A DNA stretch of 64,000 bases from Microbacterium terrisoli (GCF_030866805.1 NZ_CP133019.1:434001-498000); one strand, 5' to 3'. Shown: positions 8,693-17,353, counted from the first letter of the stretch. A program made the numbers and translations. Notes: a model not told the origin generated them from the sequence alone.

Positions 8693-9100
8693 TCAGGCCG
8701 CCAGGCGCAGCCCCCGCTTGTCGGTGGCGATGCGCTCGCCGTCGCCGATCGTCTCGTCGTCGCCGATCAGCGAACCGACGGCCACATATGCGTGCTCTCC
8801 GACGTATGTGCGCACGCCGATCTTGGCCCTCGCGCCGATGGAGGCGCGGGGTCCGATGTGCGCGTGTGCGGCGATGTCGGCTTCGGGGCCGATGACGACG
8901 TCCTTCTCGATCCATGCACCACGACCGACGTGTGCGCCGGCCGCGATCTGGGCTCCGGGTTCGACATAAGCGCCCGCCTCCACGACGGCGCTCGCGTGCA
9001 CCTTCGCTCCATGCGCGATAAGGCCGCGACCGTTTGCATGCTTGCGGTAGCGCAGCGTGTCGCCCTGGTCGTTCTCGATGTCGATGTAGTTCTTACCCAC
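8693..9100 (-). CDS. small left-handed beta-helix (hexapeptide-repeat) protein
   Basis: About 135 residues. After a short head (NYIDIENDQGDTLRYRKHAN) the chain is a run of hexapeptide repeats of the type IAHGAK-VHASAVV-EAGAYV-EPGAQI-AAGAHV, continuing to ERIATDKRG. There is no acetyltransferase active-site loop that I recognise, so it may be a scaffold or bactofilin-like protein rather than an enzyme. I prefer the GTG at 9100 because GGGAGGA (9105-9111) sits at the right distance. ATG codons at 9118 and at the end of the MFS gene (about 9160, overlapping its stop) are alternatives; the DNA between them is AT-rich and promoter-like (TATAAG). It follows the MFS gene in the same direction. Confidence 0.7.
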   Translation of the reverse strand: MGKNYIDIENDQGDTLRYRKHANGRGLIAHGAKVHASAVVEAGAYVEPGAQIAAGAHVGRGAWIEKDVVIGPEADIAAHAHIGPRASIGARAKIGVRTYVGEHAYVAVGSLIGDDETIGDGERIATDKRGLRLAA

Positions 9101-9156
9101 GACGTCCTCCCGCGGCATCCTCAGAGTGCCGCTTATAGGAATAACTCTGTAAGAAA

Positions 9157-10950
9157 TCATCTCATTCCCGACCGCTCCAGCGAAACCGTCTCTTCGTAGG
9201 CGTATTTTCCGCCTCTGAGCACCGAGGCCACGGCAGCGATCAGGCACATCACGATGGCGAAGGCGAACGCCACGGTGAGCCCGTCGGCGAACGGCCCCGC
9301 GATCAGCGAGGGGAAGAACGCGCGACCGGTCAGGTACGAAGCGGAGGATGCCGGCAGCTGCGCGAGCACGGCCGGCCCGAGCAGCGCCTGCACCGGGTTG
9401 TAGCCCAGAAGCGAGGCGAACAGCACGCTCACCGGGGGAAGTGCTGCGACCTTGGCTGCGGCGGCCGCCGGCACACCGTGCGCCACGAGCCCCGTGGTCA
9501 GCGCGTGGGGCAGCGATGCGGCCAGTCCCGCGATCATGAGCGAGAAGAAGATCCCGATCGACAGCACCATCGCCGCATTCTGGAACACCGTGCTCATGCC
9601 CGCCCCGACGCCGCGTTCGCCCGGCGGCAGGCTGTTCATGATGCCGGCCCGGTTGGGAGCGGCGAACACGCCCATGCCGATCCCGTTCAGCAGCAGCGCC
9701 GCCGCGAACGGCAGATAGGTGAAGTCGACCGGCAGTTCGAGCAGCCAGAAGAAGCTGGCGGCGGCCAGCAGCATGCCGCCGGTGGCGAACGCCCGTGCGC
9801 CGAAGCGGTCGCTGAGCCAGCCCGAGACCGGGCCCGCGATGAGGAACCCGACCGTCAGCGGCAGCATGTAGATGCCCGCCCACAGCGGCGTCGAGGCGAA
9901 GTCGTATCCGTGCTGGGGCAGCCAGATGCCCTGCAGCCAGATGATCAGCACGAACATGAGCCCACCGCGACCGAGCGACGACATGAGCGACGCGAGGTTG
10001 CCGGCGGTGAAGGCCCGGATGCGGAACAGCGCCAGGTGGAACATCGGTTCGGGTACGCGCAGCTCGATCACGCAGAACACGATGAGCACGAGGGTGCCAC
10101 CGCCCAGCGCCGCAAGCACCGCCGGGTTGGTCCACCCCATGGTCGAATCGCCGTAGGGCTGGATGCCGTAGGTGATGCCGACGAGCACCGCGACCAGACC
10201 CACGGCGAAGGTCACATTGCCCCACCAGTCCATGCGGGCCGGGCGTCGCACGCCCGTGTCGTGCAGGCTCACGTACGCCCAGATCGTGCCGAGGATGCCC
10301 ACCGGCACCGACACGAGGAACACCAGCCGCCAGTCGAGCGGACCGAGCAGGCCGCCGATGATCAGCCCGAGGAAGGAGCCGGCGATGCCGGCCACCTGGT
10401 TCAGGCCGAGGGCGAGACCACGCTGATCGACGGGGAACGCGTCGGTGATGATCGCGTTCGAGTTGGCGAACAGCATCGCCCCGCCCACTCCCTGCAGAAT
10501 GCGCATCACGATCATCCACAGCGCGCCGCCAGTTCCCGACATCCACGTCACCGACAGCAGGATCGAGAAGATCGTGAAGATCGCGAATCCGGCGTTGTAC
10601 ATGCGCACGCGACCGAACATGTCGCCCAGGCGCCCGAAGCTGACCACGAGCACGGCCGTGACGACCATGTAGCCCATGATGAGCCAGAGCATGAGGCTCG
10701 TGTTGCCGGGTTCGAGCGGGTTGACGTCGATGCCGCGGAAGATGTCGGGCAGTGCGATCAGCAGGATCGATGCGTTGATCGACGCCATCAGCACGCCGAG
10801 GGTCGTGTTCGACAGCACGATCCAGCGGTAGCGCGGGCTCGCCGTCAGCTGCGCAGCACGCTGCGCTCGGCGCGCACGCCGTGCACCGCGCATGTCGAGC
10901 TGGGCGCGGCGCGGGGTGGTCGGTGGTGTGCGCTGGCGCTGCGTTCTCAC
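9157..10950 (-). CDS. MFS multidrug transporter, DHA2/EmrB-QacA type (14 TM)
   Basis: A 597-residue polytopic inner-membrane protein. The first segment (WIVLSNTTLGVLMASINASI) is followed by MFS motif A-like FGRLGDMFGRVRMYN and motif C-like GLNQVAGIAGSFLGLIIGG, as in 14-helix drug:proton antiporters. The family is usually 470-550 residues. The extra length is a basic, poorly conserved N-terminus and an extended loop before the last helices. I chose the GTG at 10950 because it overlaps the stop of the TetR gene as GTGA; ATG 10893 is a conservative alternative. It forms a unit with SPW and TetR genes (order SPW, TetR, MFS) and is probably repressed by that TetR. The exported substrate is unknown. 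Confidence 0.88.
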   Translation of the reverse strand: MRTQRQRTPPTTPRRAQLDMRGARRARRAQRAAQLTASPRYRWIVLSNTTLGVLMASINASILLIALPDIFRGIDVNPLEPGNTSLMLWLIMGYMVVTAVLVVSFGRLGDMFGRVRMYNAGFAIFTIFSILLSVTWMSGTGGALWMIVMRILQGVGGAMLFANSNAIITDAFPVDQRGLALGLNQVAGIAGSFLGLIIGGLLGPLDWRLVFLVSVPVGILGTIWAYVSLHDTGVRRPARMDWWGNVTFAVGLVAVLVGITYGIQPYGDSTMGWTNPAVLAALGGGTLVLIVFCVIELRVPEPMFHLALFRIRAFTAGNLASLMSSLGRGGLMFVLIIWLQGIWLPQHGYDFASTPLWAGIYMLPLTVGFLIAGPVSGWLSDRFGARAFATGGMLLAAASFFWLLELPVDFTYLPFAAALLLNGIGMGVFAAPNRAGIMNSLPPGERGVGAGMSTVFQNAAMVLSIGIFFSLMIAGLAASLPHALTTGLVAHGVPAAAAAKVAALPPVSVLFASLLGYNPVQALLGPAVLAQLPASSASYLTGRAFFPSLIAGPFADGLTVAFAFAIVMCLIAAVASVLRGGKYAYEETVSLERSGMR

Positions 10951-11624
10951 GATGCCGCCGGGTGCGGCATCGTGACGTGAGCTGCGGCCGTCGGGTGCGC
11001 CGCGGCCGTGCCGTCGCCGTGCACCCACGCCTGCAGCCCGGCGCTGAGCAGGCGGGCGATCGCGCGGAGGCTCGTCGCTTCGTGCAGGCGGGCGTGCTTG
11101 CCGCCGCTCTCGGAGGGGGGCGATTCGAGCGGCCGGGCTGTGATCGTGGCCGTCCATGCGGCGGCGGCCGCCCGCACCGCGTCCTCGTCGACGGGTGCGG
11201 GCAGACTTGCGGCCAGGGCGTGCTCGACGGCGTCGTGCAGCGCATATCGATAGCGGGTGAGAGCCGTACTCACCTCGGGCCGGAGGTGGGACTCGTGCCA
11301 GATGATCTCGCGCAGCACGTTGGATGCCGCGTGGTTGCTCAGGATGCGATCACCGAGGTTGACGAGCGTCTGGGCGGGGTCTCCGCGCACCGTCAGCGCT
11401 GTCGGGTCCAGCGAATCGGTGCCGAGCCGCTCTTCGAGGAGCGCGGCGAGGATGTCGGGCTTGGACGGGAAGTAGTAGAACAGCAGGCCCTTGGGCACAC
11501 CCGCGGTGCGGGCGATGCGTGCCGTAGAGGTTCCGTCGAAGCCGTGCTGGGCGAACAGCGCCTCCGCGGCATCCAGGATCTTCGCGCGGGAGCGGACGGG
11601 GTCGTCGATCTTCTCGGGCATCAC
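10947..11624 (-). CDS. TetR/AcrR family regulator of the efflux pump
   Basis: A 225-residue repressor. The N-terminal TetR helix-turn-helix is clear: ILDAAEALFAQHGFDGTSTA, then RIARTAGVPKGLLFYYFPSK (about residues 16-56). The C-terminal ligand pocket is divergent, and the last 25 residues are Ala/His-rich. GTG 11624 and ATG 11621 are adjacent possible starts behind AGAGG. The 4-base overlap with the MFS gene couples the two. A classic TetR operator (TTGACTGACCAGTCGGTCAA) lies upstream of the SPW gene that starts this unit, so autoregulation is likely. The inducer is unknown. Confidence 0.9.
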   Translation of the reverse strand: MMPEKIDDPVRSRAKILDAAEALFAQHGFDGTSTARIARTAGVPKGLLFYYFPSKPDILAALLEERLGTDSLDPTALTVRGDPAQTLVNLGDRILSNHAASNVLREIIWHESHLRPEVSTALTRYRYALHDAVEHALAASLPAPVDEDAVRAAAAAWTATITARPLESPPSESGGKHARLHEATSLRAIARLLSAGLQAWVHGDGTAAAHPTAAAHVTMPHPAAS

Positions 11625-11703
11625 TCATCCTCTGGCCGTGCGAATCGATGCGAAGATGCGGGGCGGCGGTGAACCGTCGCCCCGATCTGTTGTGTGCTGC
11701 GGG

Positions 11704-12078
11704 TCATGCGTGGGCGGTGCGTGGGCCGCCGTGCGATGCGTGATGCATCTTCTCGGCGGGCGCGAGCGCCCACAGCCCTGCGATCACGCCGACGCCCCCG
11801 CAGATCCACGCGGTCCATGCCGGACCTGCGTCGCCCGAGAAGACGCCGACCCACGGGGAGATGAACAGCAGCGCACCGATCACGGCGATGATCCATTCCA
11901 TCGACACGAGACCGGGGGCTGCCAGGCTCCACAACCCGGCGGCGATCATCAGAATGCCCAGCACGATCATCACGGAGATCGACGCACCCGTGCGCGGGGT
12001 CGTCCAGATGCTCGCCAGGGCCGCATACAGGCCGGCGGCTACCGCCACCCAGTCCTGCCAGCGTGTCCACCTCTTCAT
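11704..12078 (-). CDS. SPW-repeat membrane protein
   Basis: A 124-residue protein with four hydrophobic helices. The sequence ALLFISPWVGVFSGDAGPAW carries the Ser-Pro-Trp motif of the SPW family; a second, looser copy is ALASIWTTPRTG. Starting at ATG 12078 places AGGAGG (just before 12087) nine bases upstream. The ATG at 12087 would abut the ribosome site and is less likely. Its function is unknown; the family is common in actinobacteria. It is the first gene of a unit with a TetR regulator and an MFS pump (79-base gap to TetR) and is divergent from the PucR regulator. Confidence 0.82.
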   Translation of the reverse strand: MKRWTRWQDWVAVAAGLYAALASIWTTPRTGASISVMIVLGILMIAAGLWSLAAPGLVSMEWIIAVIGALLFISPWVGVFSGDAGPAWTAWICGGVGVIAGLWALAPAEKMHHASHGGPRTAHA

Positions 12079-12130
12079 AGAACTCATCCTCCTGTTGTCA
12101 GATGGCTCCCGAATCAGGGGGTCGAGGCTC

Positions 12131-12170
12131 ATGATACGCCCTTGACTGACCAGTCGGTCAAGAATATTTC
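12131..12170. promoter_or_regulatory. divergent promoters with a TetR-type operator
   Basis: TTGACTGACCAGTCGGTCAA (12142-12161) matches its own reverse complement at 16 of 20 positions and contains the TGACnnnnnnGTCA core common for TetR repressors. On the plus strand TTGACT (12142-12147) and TATTTC (12165-12170) at 17-base spacing form the PucR promoter. On the minus strand TTGACC (12156-12161) and TATCAT (12131-12136) at 19 bases form the SPW-TetR-MFS promoter. The operator covers both -35 boxes, so one bound repressor could silence both directions. Confidence 0.65.
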
Positions 12171-12248
12171 CCGTGCGCCGGACGGATCGACCGGATCTGC
12201 GTATGCTGGAGAATCCCCGTGCGTGCGGGGATGGAGAGGACGCCGCCG

Positions 12249-13913
12249 ATGACCGCCGACCGCAAGGGATCCGCGATGAGCGGCCCCGTCGAGACGGATC
12301 GTCCGGCACCCGCAGACGCGCTGCCCACCATCCGCGATGTGCTGCAGCTGGATGTCGTCGTCGACGGCGTGCCCGAGGTGCTCGCCGGGGCGGATCGGCT
12401 CGACAGCGCCGTGCGGTGGGTGCACGTCTCCGACAGCGCAGGCGTGGCCCGGCTGCTCAACGGCGGTGAGCTGCTGCTGTCGACCGGCTCGGGCTGGCCC
12501 GCCGACCCCGCGGCGCTGCGCGCCTTCATCGCCGATCTGGTCGGCGTGGGCATCGCCGGACTCGTGCTGGAGCTCGGAACCCACTACCGTTGGACGCCCG
12601 CTGTCATCGTGCAGGCGGCGGCCGAACTCGGTCTGGTGCTGGTGGCGCTGCACCGCGAGGTGAAATATGTCGCCGTCACCGAAGTCGTGCACCGACTGAT
12701 CATCGACCGGCAGACCGCGGCGCTGCGGGCACGAGACGACGTGCGCGACCGATTCACCGAGCTCGCGCTGCGCGGCTCGCCCGCCGATTTCGTGGTGCAG
12801 CAGCTGGCGCTGACGCTGGGCGCTCCGATCGTGCTGGAGAACCTCGCGCACGAAGTGGTCGCCGCCGACGTGCCGCCCGCGCGCGAGACCGAGGTGCTCG
12901 CCGACTGGGAGCGCCGGTCGCGCGCCGCACGCCGGCCCGACGCCGACGAGGACTGGCTGGTGGTGCCGGTCGAGGCGCGCGGCATGCGGTGGGGCTACCT
13001 CGTCGCCCTCCCGGGACCGGAGCACCCCGCCGGGCGCGTGGGCGTCCTGCAGCAGGGCGCGATCGCCCTGGCGCTGGGGCGTCTGGCCGACGGACCGGTC
13101 GACGAATGGGAGCGTCAGGCGCGGCGGCGCCTGGTCGACCGGCTGCTGTCGGGCCGTTATGCCAGCACGGCGGGGGCCGCCGCACGCCTGTCGGCCGCGG
13201 GGCTGCCGGTGCAGGGACGGCAATTGGTCGGAATGGTCGTCGCGCGTGCGACGGTGAGCCCGGAGCGGATGGATGCCGCCGCCCGCGCCCGCGGCGCTCG
13301 CGTGCTGGTCGGCGATGCGGCCGGGGCGGGGATCGCCGCGGCGGGCAGGGCGGCGGGCACTGCTGTCACCGTGCTCGTCTCGCTGCCGTCCGGCGCCGCG
13401 TTCGACGATGCCGAGGTGCGTGCGTTCGTGTCGGCATCGCTCCTGGACGGTGAGCCCGCGGCGGTGATCTCGGTGGGGACGGCGGCGTCGGGACTGGATG
13501 CGGCGCTGACCTCGCTGCAAGAGGCGATCGACCTCTCGCGTGCCCCGTCGGATCGACGGCACGGCGACCGCACGGCCCATCAGGTGCGGCGGGCCGATGC
13601 CCGTCCGCTCGTGCGGCTGGTCACGAACCTGCGCGATGATCATCGACTGCTCGAGCACGGCGAGCGCATGCTGGCCCCGCTCGTCGAACACGACCTGAAC
13701 CGCGGGGGAGACCTGCTCGAGGTGCTGGCGGCCGTGCTCACCCACCCGGCGAACCGCACGGCCGCCGCCGCGGCATCCCACCTCTCGCGCTCGGTGTTCT
13801 ATCAGCGCATCACTCTGATCGAGCGGCTGCTGGGCCTGAACCTGGATGACGGCGAGACGCAGACGGCGCTGCACCTGGCCCTGCTCGTGCGTCGCGCGAA
13901 CCCCTCGCGCTAG
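12249..13913 (+). CDS. PucR family transcriptional regulator
   Basis: A 554-residue activator-type regulator. Residues about 25-145 form the PucR N-terminal sensory domain (PTIRDVLQLDVVVDGVPEVL; SAVRWVHVSDSAGVARLLNG; ELLLSTGSGW). The C-terminal end is the PucR helix-turn-helix (RGGDLLEVLAAVLTHPANRT; AAASHLSRSVFYQRITLIER). Such proteins control purine, GABA or polyamine catabolism in Gram-positive bacteria, which fits the surrounding amine genes. The start is ATG 12249 with GGAGAGGA eight bases upstream. A small hairpin, ATCCCCG/CGGGGAT (12213-12232), lies immediately before the ribosome site. The gene ends three bases from the convergent TetR stop. The target promoter cannot be read from sequence. 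Confidence 0.88.
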   Translation: MTADRKGSAMSGPVETDRPAPADALPTIRDVLQLDVVVDGVPEVLAGADRLDSAVRWVHVSDSAGVARLLNGGELLLSTGSGWPADPAALRAFIADLVGVGIAGLVLELGTHYRWTPAVIVQAAAELGLVLVALHREVKYVAVTEVVHRLIIDRQTAALRARDDVRDRFTELALRGSPADFVVQQLALTLGAPIVLENLAHEVVAADVPPARETEVLADWERRSRAARRPDADEDWLVVPVEARGMRWGYLVALPGPEHPAGRVGVLQQGAIALALGRLADGPVDEWERQARRRLVDRLLSGRYASTAGAAARLSAAGLPVQGRQLVGMVVARATVSPERMDAAARARGARVLVGDAAGAGIAAAGRAAGTAVTVLVSLPSGAAFDDAEVRAFVSASLLDGEPAAVISVGTAASGLDAALTSLQEAIDLSRAPSDRRHGDRTAHQVRRADARPLVRLVTNLRDDHRLLEHGERMLAPLVEHDLNRGGDLLEVLAAVLTHPANRTAAAAASHLSRSVFYQRITLIERLLGLNLDDGETQTALHLALLVRRANPSR

Positions 13914-13916
13914 CGG

Positions 13917-14546
13917 TCAGAGGTGTGCGGTGACCGTGCCGGGGGCTGCGCCCACGAGCGTCTCGCAGGCCTGCGCGAGGCGAGCCGTGAAGGGTGCGGG
14001 GTCGGTGCCGCGCGTGAGCGCATGGGCTGAGATGCCGTCGATCATGGCCAGGATCTGCCAGGCAACGGCATCCGGATCGTCCGTCGTGAACAGTCCCGCG
14101 GTCCTGCCCGCGCGCACGACGCCGGCGAGGAATGCCCGCCAGGCGTCCATCTGCTCGTCGATCGCCGCCGACAGCGGGGCGTTGCCGCGGCCCAGCGACC
14201 AGGCGTCCACCCACACGAGCGTGACGTCTTCGTGGTCGTGGCCCAGCACCGTGGCGAACAGGGTCGCCAGCTGCACCGCGGGGTCGGAGGATGCCTCGAC
14301 CCGCGCGCGCACGTCGCTCAGCTCGGCACCCGTGAGGTCGGTGAAGACCGTGGCCACCAGGCCGTCCATGCTCGTCGCATAATGGGCGACCAGGCCCGGC
14401 GCCACCCCTGCTCGCTGGGCGACGGCGCGCAGTGTCAGGGCGGACAGCCCCCCGTCACGGGCGAGCGCGGCGGCCGCGGCGGTGATCTGCGCCGAGCGCT
14501 GCGACGGCGTGAGGCGAGTGCGGGTGTGGGCAGGTGCTGTTGACAT
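13917..14546 (-). CDS. TetR family repressor divergent from agmatine deiminase
   Basis: A 209-residue regulator. The helix-turn-helix is LARDGGLSALTLRAVAQRAG followed by VAPGLVAHYATSMDGLVATV (about residues 28-67). The C-terminal domain resembles the BetI-type TetR group often found next to amine or choline catabolism genes. It is transcribed away from aguA with a 76-base gap that holds a perfect palindrome at 14574-14595, so it most likely represses aguA-amidase-permease and itself. A polyamine or its degradation product is the probable inducer (inference). TACACT (14556-14561, minus strand) is a candidate -10 leaving only a very short leader. Confidence 0.9.
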   Translation of the reverse strand: MSTAPAHTRTRLTPSQRSAQITAAAAALARDGGLSALTLRAVAQRAGVAPGLVAHYATSMDGLVATVFTDLTGAELSDVRARVEASSDPAVQLATLFATVLGHDHEDVTLVWVDAWSLGRGNAPLSAAIDEQMDAWRAFLAGVVRAGRTAGLFTTDDPDAVAWQILAMIDGISAHALTRGTDPAPFTARLAQACETLVGAAPGTVTAHL

Positions 14547-14595
14547 CTTCTGTCCAGTGTAGGAACATTCATCGTATTGATCGCGTGATCAATAC
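14540..14595 (+). promoter_or_regulatory. aguA promoter and perfect TetR palindrome
   Basis: GTATTGATC (14574-14582) and GATCAATAC (14587-14595) are a perfect 9-base inverted repeat around GCGT. TTGACA (14540-14545), which overlaps the TetR start codon, with GAACAT (14563-14568) at 17 bases is a possible promoter; its -10 is weak. The palindrome would then cover the early transcribed region, a typical roadblock position. AT-richness against a GC-rich background supports function. Confidence 0.7.
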
Positions 14596-14622
14596 CTTAC
14601 AGGGACCGCCGAAGGAGTCGAC

Positions 14623-15666
14623 ATGGCGTGGAGGATGCCTCACGAGGGCGTGGCGCACGAGCGCACCTGGATGGCGTTCCCGCGCGAGGGGATCACCCTC
14701 GGCGAGGGCGATGCCTGGCGCGAGACCGGCTACCGCGCGTGGGCCGACACGGCCCTGGCGGTCGCCCGGTTCGAACCGGTGTCGATGGTCGTCGACCCGA
14801 CCGAGATGACGCGGGCTCGCAACCTGCTGGGCTCGGCTGTCGAGATCGTCGAGGCCCCGCTCGACGAGTTCTGGATGCGCGATTTCGGCCCCACGTTCGT
14901 GCTCGACGACGAGCGGCCGGGCGTCCTGGGTGCGGTGGACTGGGTCTTCAACGGCTGGGGCGATCCCGCCTGGGCACAGTGGCAGGTGTCGGCCGGCATC
15001 GCGCGCGTCATCGCCGAGCTGGTCGGCGCTGAGCGGATTCCCTCGCTGCTCGTGAACGAGGGCGGCGGCATCCACGTCGACGGCGAGGGCACCGTGCTGC
15101 TGACCGAGACCGTGCAGCTGGACCCGCATCGCAACCCGTACGCCGACAAGACGCGGGTCGAGGCCGAGATGGCGCGCACTCTCGGCGCCGCGCGGGCGAT
15201 CTGGCTGCCGCGAGGTCTGACCCGCGACTACGACGACTTCGGCACGCGCGGCCACGTCGACATCGTCGCCGCATTCGCCGGACCGGGGCGCGTGCTGCTG
15301 CACGAGCAGCGCGACCGGCAGCATCCCGACTTCGCCGTCACCGACGACCTGAAGCGGCAGCTGTCGCACGAGCGGGATGCCGCGGGCCGCACGCTCGAGA
15401 TCATCGATCTGCCCGCACCCGCCACGCTGCGCGACGACGAGGGATTCGTCGACTGGAGCTACGTGAACCACCTCGTCGTGGGCGGCGGCGTGATCGCCTG
15501 CGGCTTCGGCGAGCCCGAGGCCGACGCGCGGGCGCGGGATATCCTCTCGGAGGCATACGGCCGGCCCGCCGTGACCGTGGACGCGCGGCCCATCTTCGCG
15601 CGCGGCGGCGGCATCCACTGCATCACGCAGCAGCAGCCGGCCGTGGGTTCTGGGAAGGCGGCCTGA
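14623..15666 (+). CDS. aguA: agmatine deiminase
   Basis: A 347-residue member of the peptidyl-arginine-deiminase fold. Catalytic features are all present: the WMRDFGPTF segment with its Asp, NEGGGIHVDGEGTVLLTE, the GTRGHVD histidine motif, and the terminal nucleophile in RGGGIHCITQQQP (C333). The reaction is agmatine + H2O to N-carbamoylputrescine + NH3, in the cytosol. The start is ATG 14623 behind a GGAG site. It heads a unit with an amidase (one base between stop and start) and an APC permease, and is controlled by the divergent TetR. No nitrilase-type N-carbamoylputrescine amidase (AguB) is present in the window; see the amidase. Confidence 0.95.
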   Translation: MAWRMPHEGVAHERTWMAFPREGITLGEGDAWRETGYRAWADTALAVARFEPVSMVVDPTEMTRARNLLGSAVEIVEAPLDEFWMRDFGPTFVLDDERPGVLGAVDWVFNGWGDPAWAQWQVSAGIARVIAELVGAERIPSLLVNEGGGIHVDGEGTVLLTETVQLDPHRNPYADKTRVEAEMARTLGAARAIWLPRGLTRDYDDFGTRGHVDIVAAFAGPGRVLLHEQRDRQHPDFAVTDDLKRQLSHERDAAGRTLEIIDLPAPATLRDDEGFVDWSYVNHLVVGGGVIACGFGEPEADARARDILSEAYGRPAVTVDARPIFARGGGIHCITQQQPAVGSGKAA

Positions 15667-15667
15667 C

Positions 15668-17353
15668 ATGTTCGACGTGGTCGAGGCATCCATCGCCGAC
15701 CTGCGCGGTGCGTTGGAGGCAGGCGACACCACGAGCGTCGAACTCGTGCAGGCCTATCTCGCCCGCATCGACGCGTACGACGCCCCGGGCACTGCCACGG
15801 CGCTGAACGCCGTCGTGGTGCGCAACCCCGAAGCGCTGGCCGAGGCCGCCGCCTCGGACGCCCGGCGGGCACGGGGCGAGGTGTGCGGACCGCTCGACGG
15901 CATCCCGTACACGGCGAAAGACAGCTACCTCGTGAAGGGGCTCACCGCCGCCGCCGGATCGCCCGCGTTCGCGAACCTGGTCGCTCAGCGCGACGCGTTC
16001 ACCATCGAGCGGCTGCGCGCGGCCGGCGCGGTCTGCCTGGGGCTGACGAACATGCCGCCGATGGCCAACGGCGGAATGCAGCGCGGGGTCTACGGTCGCG
16101 CCGAGAGCCCCTACAACGCGCGGTTTCTGACCTCGGCGTTCGGGTCGGGGTCATCGAACGGATCGGGCACCGCGACCGCGGCGTCGTTCGCCGCGTTCGG
16201 GCTCGGTGAAGAGACGTGGTCCAGCGGCCGGGCCCCGGCATCCTGCAACGCACTGTGCGCCTACACTCCCAGCCGCGGACTGATCTCGGTGCGCGGCAAC
16301 TGGCCGCTGGTTCCGACCATGGACGTCGTGGTGCCGCACACGCGCACGATGGCCGACCTGCTCGAGGTGCTCGATGTGATCGTCGCCGACGACCCCGACA
16401 CCCGCGGCGACTTCTGGCGCGCGCAGCCGTGGGTGGAGATTCCGGATGCCTCGACCGTGCGCCCCGCGTCTTACCCGGCCGTTCGCGGCGACCTGCGCGG
16501 CAGGCGCTTCGGCGTGCCGCGCATGTACATCAACGCCGATCCCGATGCGGGCACCGGCACGACGATCGGCGGCGCGACGGGGGAGCGGATCCGCACCCGC
16601 GACGCGGTCATCGCGCTCTGGCAGGCCGCGCACGCCGACCTCGAGGCGGCGGGTGCCGAGGTGATCGAGGTCGACTTCCCGGCCGTGACGAACTATGAGG
16701 GCGACAGGGCGGGCGCTCCCACGATCACGACCCGGGGGTTCGTGTCGCCGCAGTTCCTGCACAGCGAGATCGTCGACCTGTCGGCATGGGCGTGGGAGGA
16801 CTTCCTGGCCGCCAACGGCGACCCGGCCCTGTCGGGTCTGGCCGCCGTCGACGGCGCGCAGATCTTCCCCCACCCGGCGGGAGCCCTTCCCGACCGCTAC
16901 ACGGGGTTCGACGACGACATCGCGGGCTACCCCGCGCAGGTGCGTGCGCATCCGTACGCGTCGTTCACCGACATCCCGCATCTGGACGAGGTGTCGGGGC
17001 TGGAGCGGACCCGGCGCGTCGACCTGGAGGAGTGGATGGATGCTCTGCACCTGGACGCAGTCGTCTTCCCGGCGATGGCCGACATCGGCGCGGCCGACAT
17101 GGATGTGAACCAGGCGGCAGCCGACGACGGCTGGCGCAACGGCGTGTGGGTCGCGAACGGCAACCTCGTTCCGCGGCACCTGGGGATCCCGACCGTCACG
17201 GTGCCGATGGGCACGATGGCCGACATCGGCATGCCGGTGGGCCTGACATTCGCCGGCCGGGCGTACGACGACACGGCGCTGCTCGGGTTCGCAGCGGCGT
17301 TCGAAGCGACGGGCGACAGGCGCACGTCACCACCCCGCACACCGCGGCTCTGA
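15668..17353 (+). CDS. amidase-signature hydrolase, candidate N-carbamoylputrescine hydrolase
   Basis: A 561-residue amidase-signature enzyme. The catalytic lysine lies in GIPYTAKDSYLVKG (about residue 80), the cis-serine in GSGSSNGSGTA and the serine nucleophile in ETWSSGRAPAS, aligned with the usual DTGGSIRIPAS. The deviations (WSS for GGS, GSGSSNGSG for GGSSGGS) mark a divergent subgroup. One base separates it from aguA, so the two are translationally coupled. I infer it hydrolyses an amide or ureido product of agmatine breakdown, possibly N-carbamoylputrescine in place of AguB, but another amide is possible. Its last codons lie inside a 19-base tandem repeat that contains the stop. Confidence 0.85.
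   Translation: MFDVVEASIADLRGALEAGDTTSVELVQAYLARIDAYDAPGTATALNAVVVRNPEALAEAAASDARRARGEVCGPLDGIPYTAKDSYLVKGLTAAAGSPAFANLVAQRDAFTIERLRAAGAVCLGLTNMPPMANGGMQRGVYGRAESPYNARFLTSAFGSGSSNGSGTATAASFAAFGLGEETWSSGRAPASCNALCAYTPSRGLISVRGNWPLVPTMDVVVPHTRTMADLLEVLDVIVADDPDTRGDFWRAQPWVEIPDASTVRPASYPAVRGDLRGRRFGVPRMYINADPDAGTGTTIGGATGERIRTRDAVIALWQAAHADLEAAGAEVIEVDFPAVTNYEGDRAGAPTITTRGFVSPQFLHSEIVDLSAWAWEDFLAANGDPALSGLAAVDGAQIFPHPAGALPDRYTGFDDDIAGYPAQVRAHPYASFTDIPHLDEVSGLERTRRVDLEEWMDALHLDAVVFPAMADIGAADMDVNQAAADDGWRNGVWVANGNLVPRHLGIPTVTVPMGTMADIGMPVGLTFAGRAYDDTALLGFAAAFEATGDRRTSPPRTPRL

Noticed and set aside
12129..13874. 581-codon minus-strand frame opposite PucR
   Set aside because: Arg/His/Gln-rich shadow; the PucR protein has recognisable N- and C-terminal domains and a good ribosome site.
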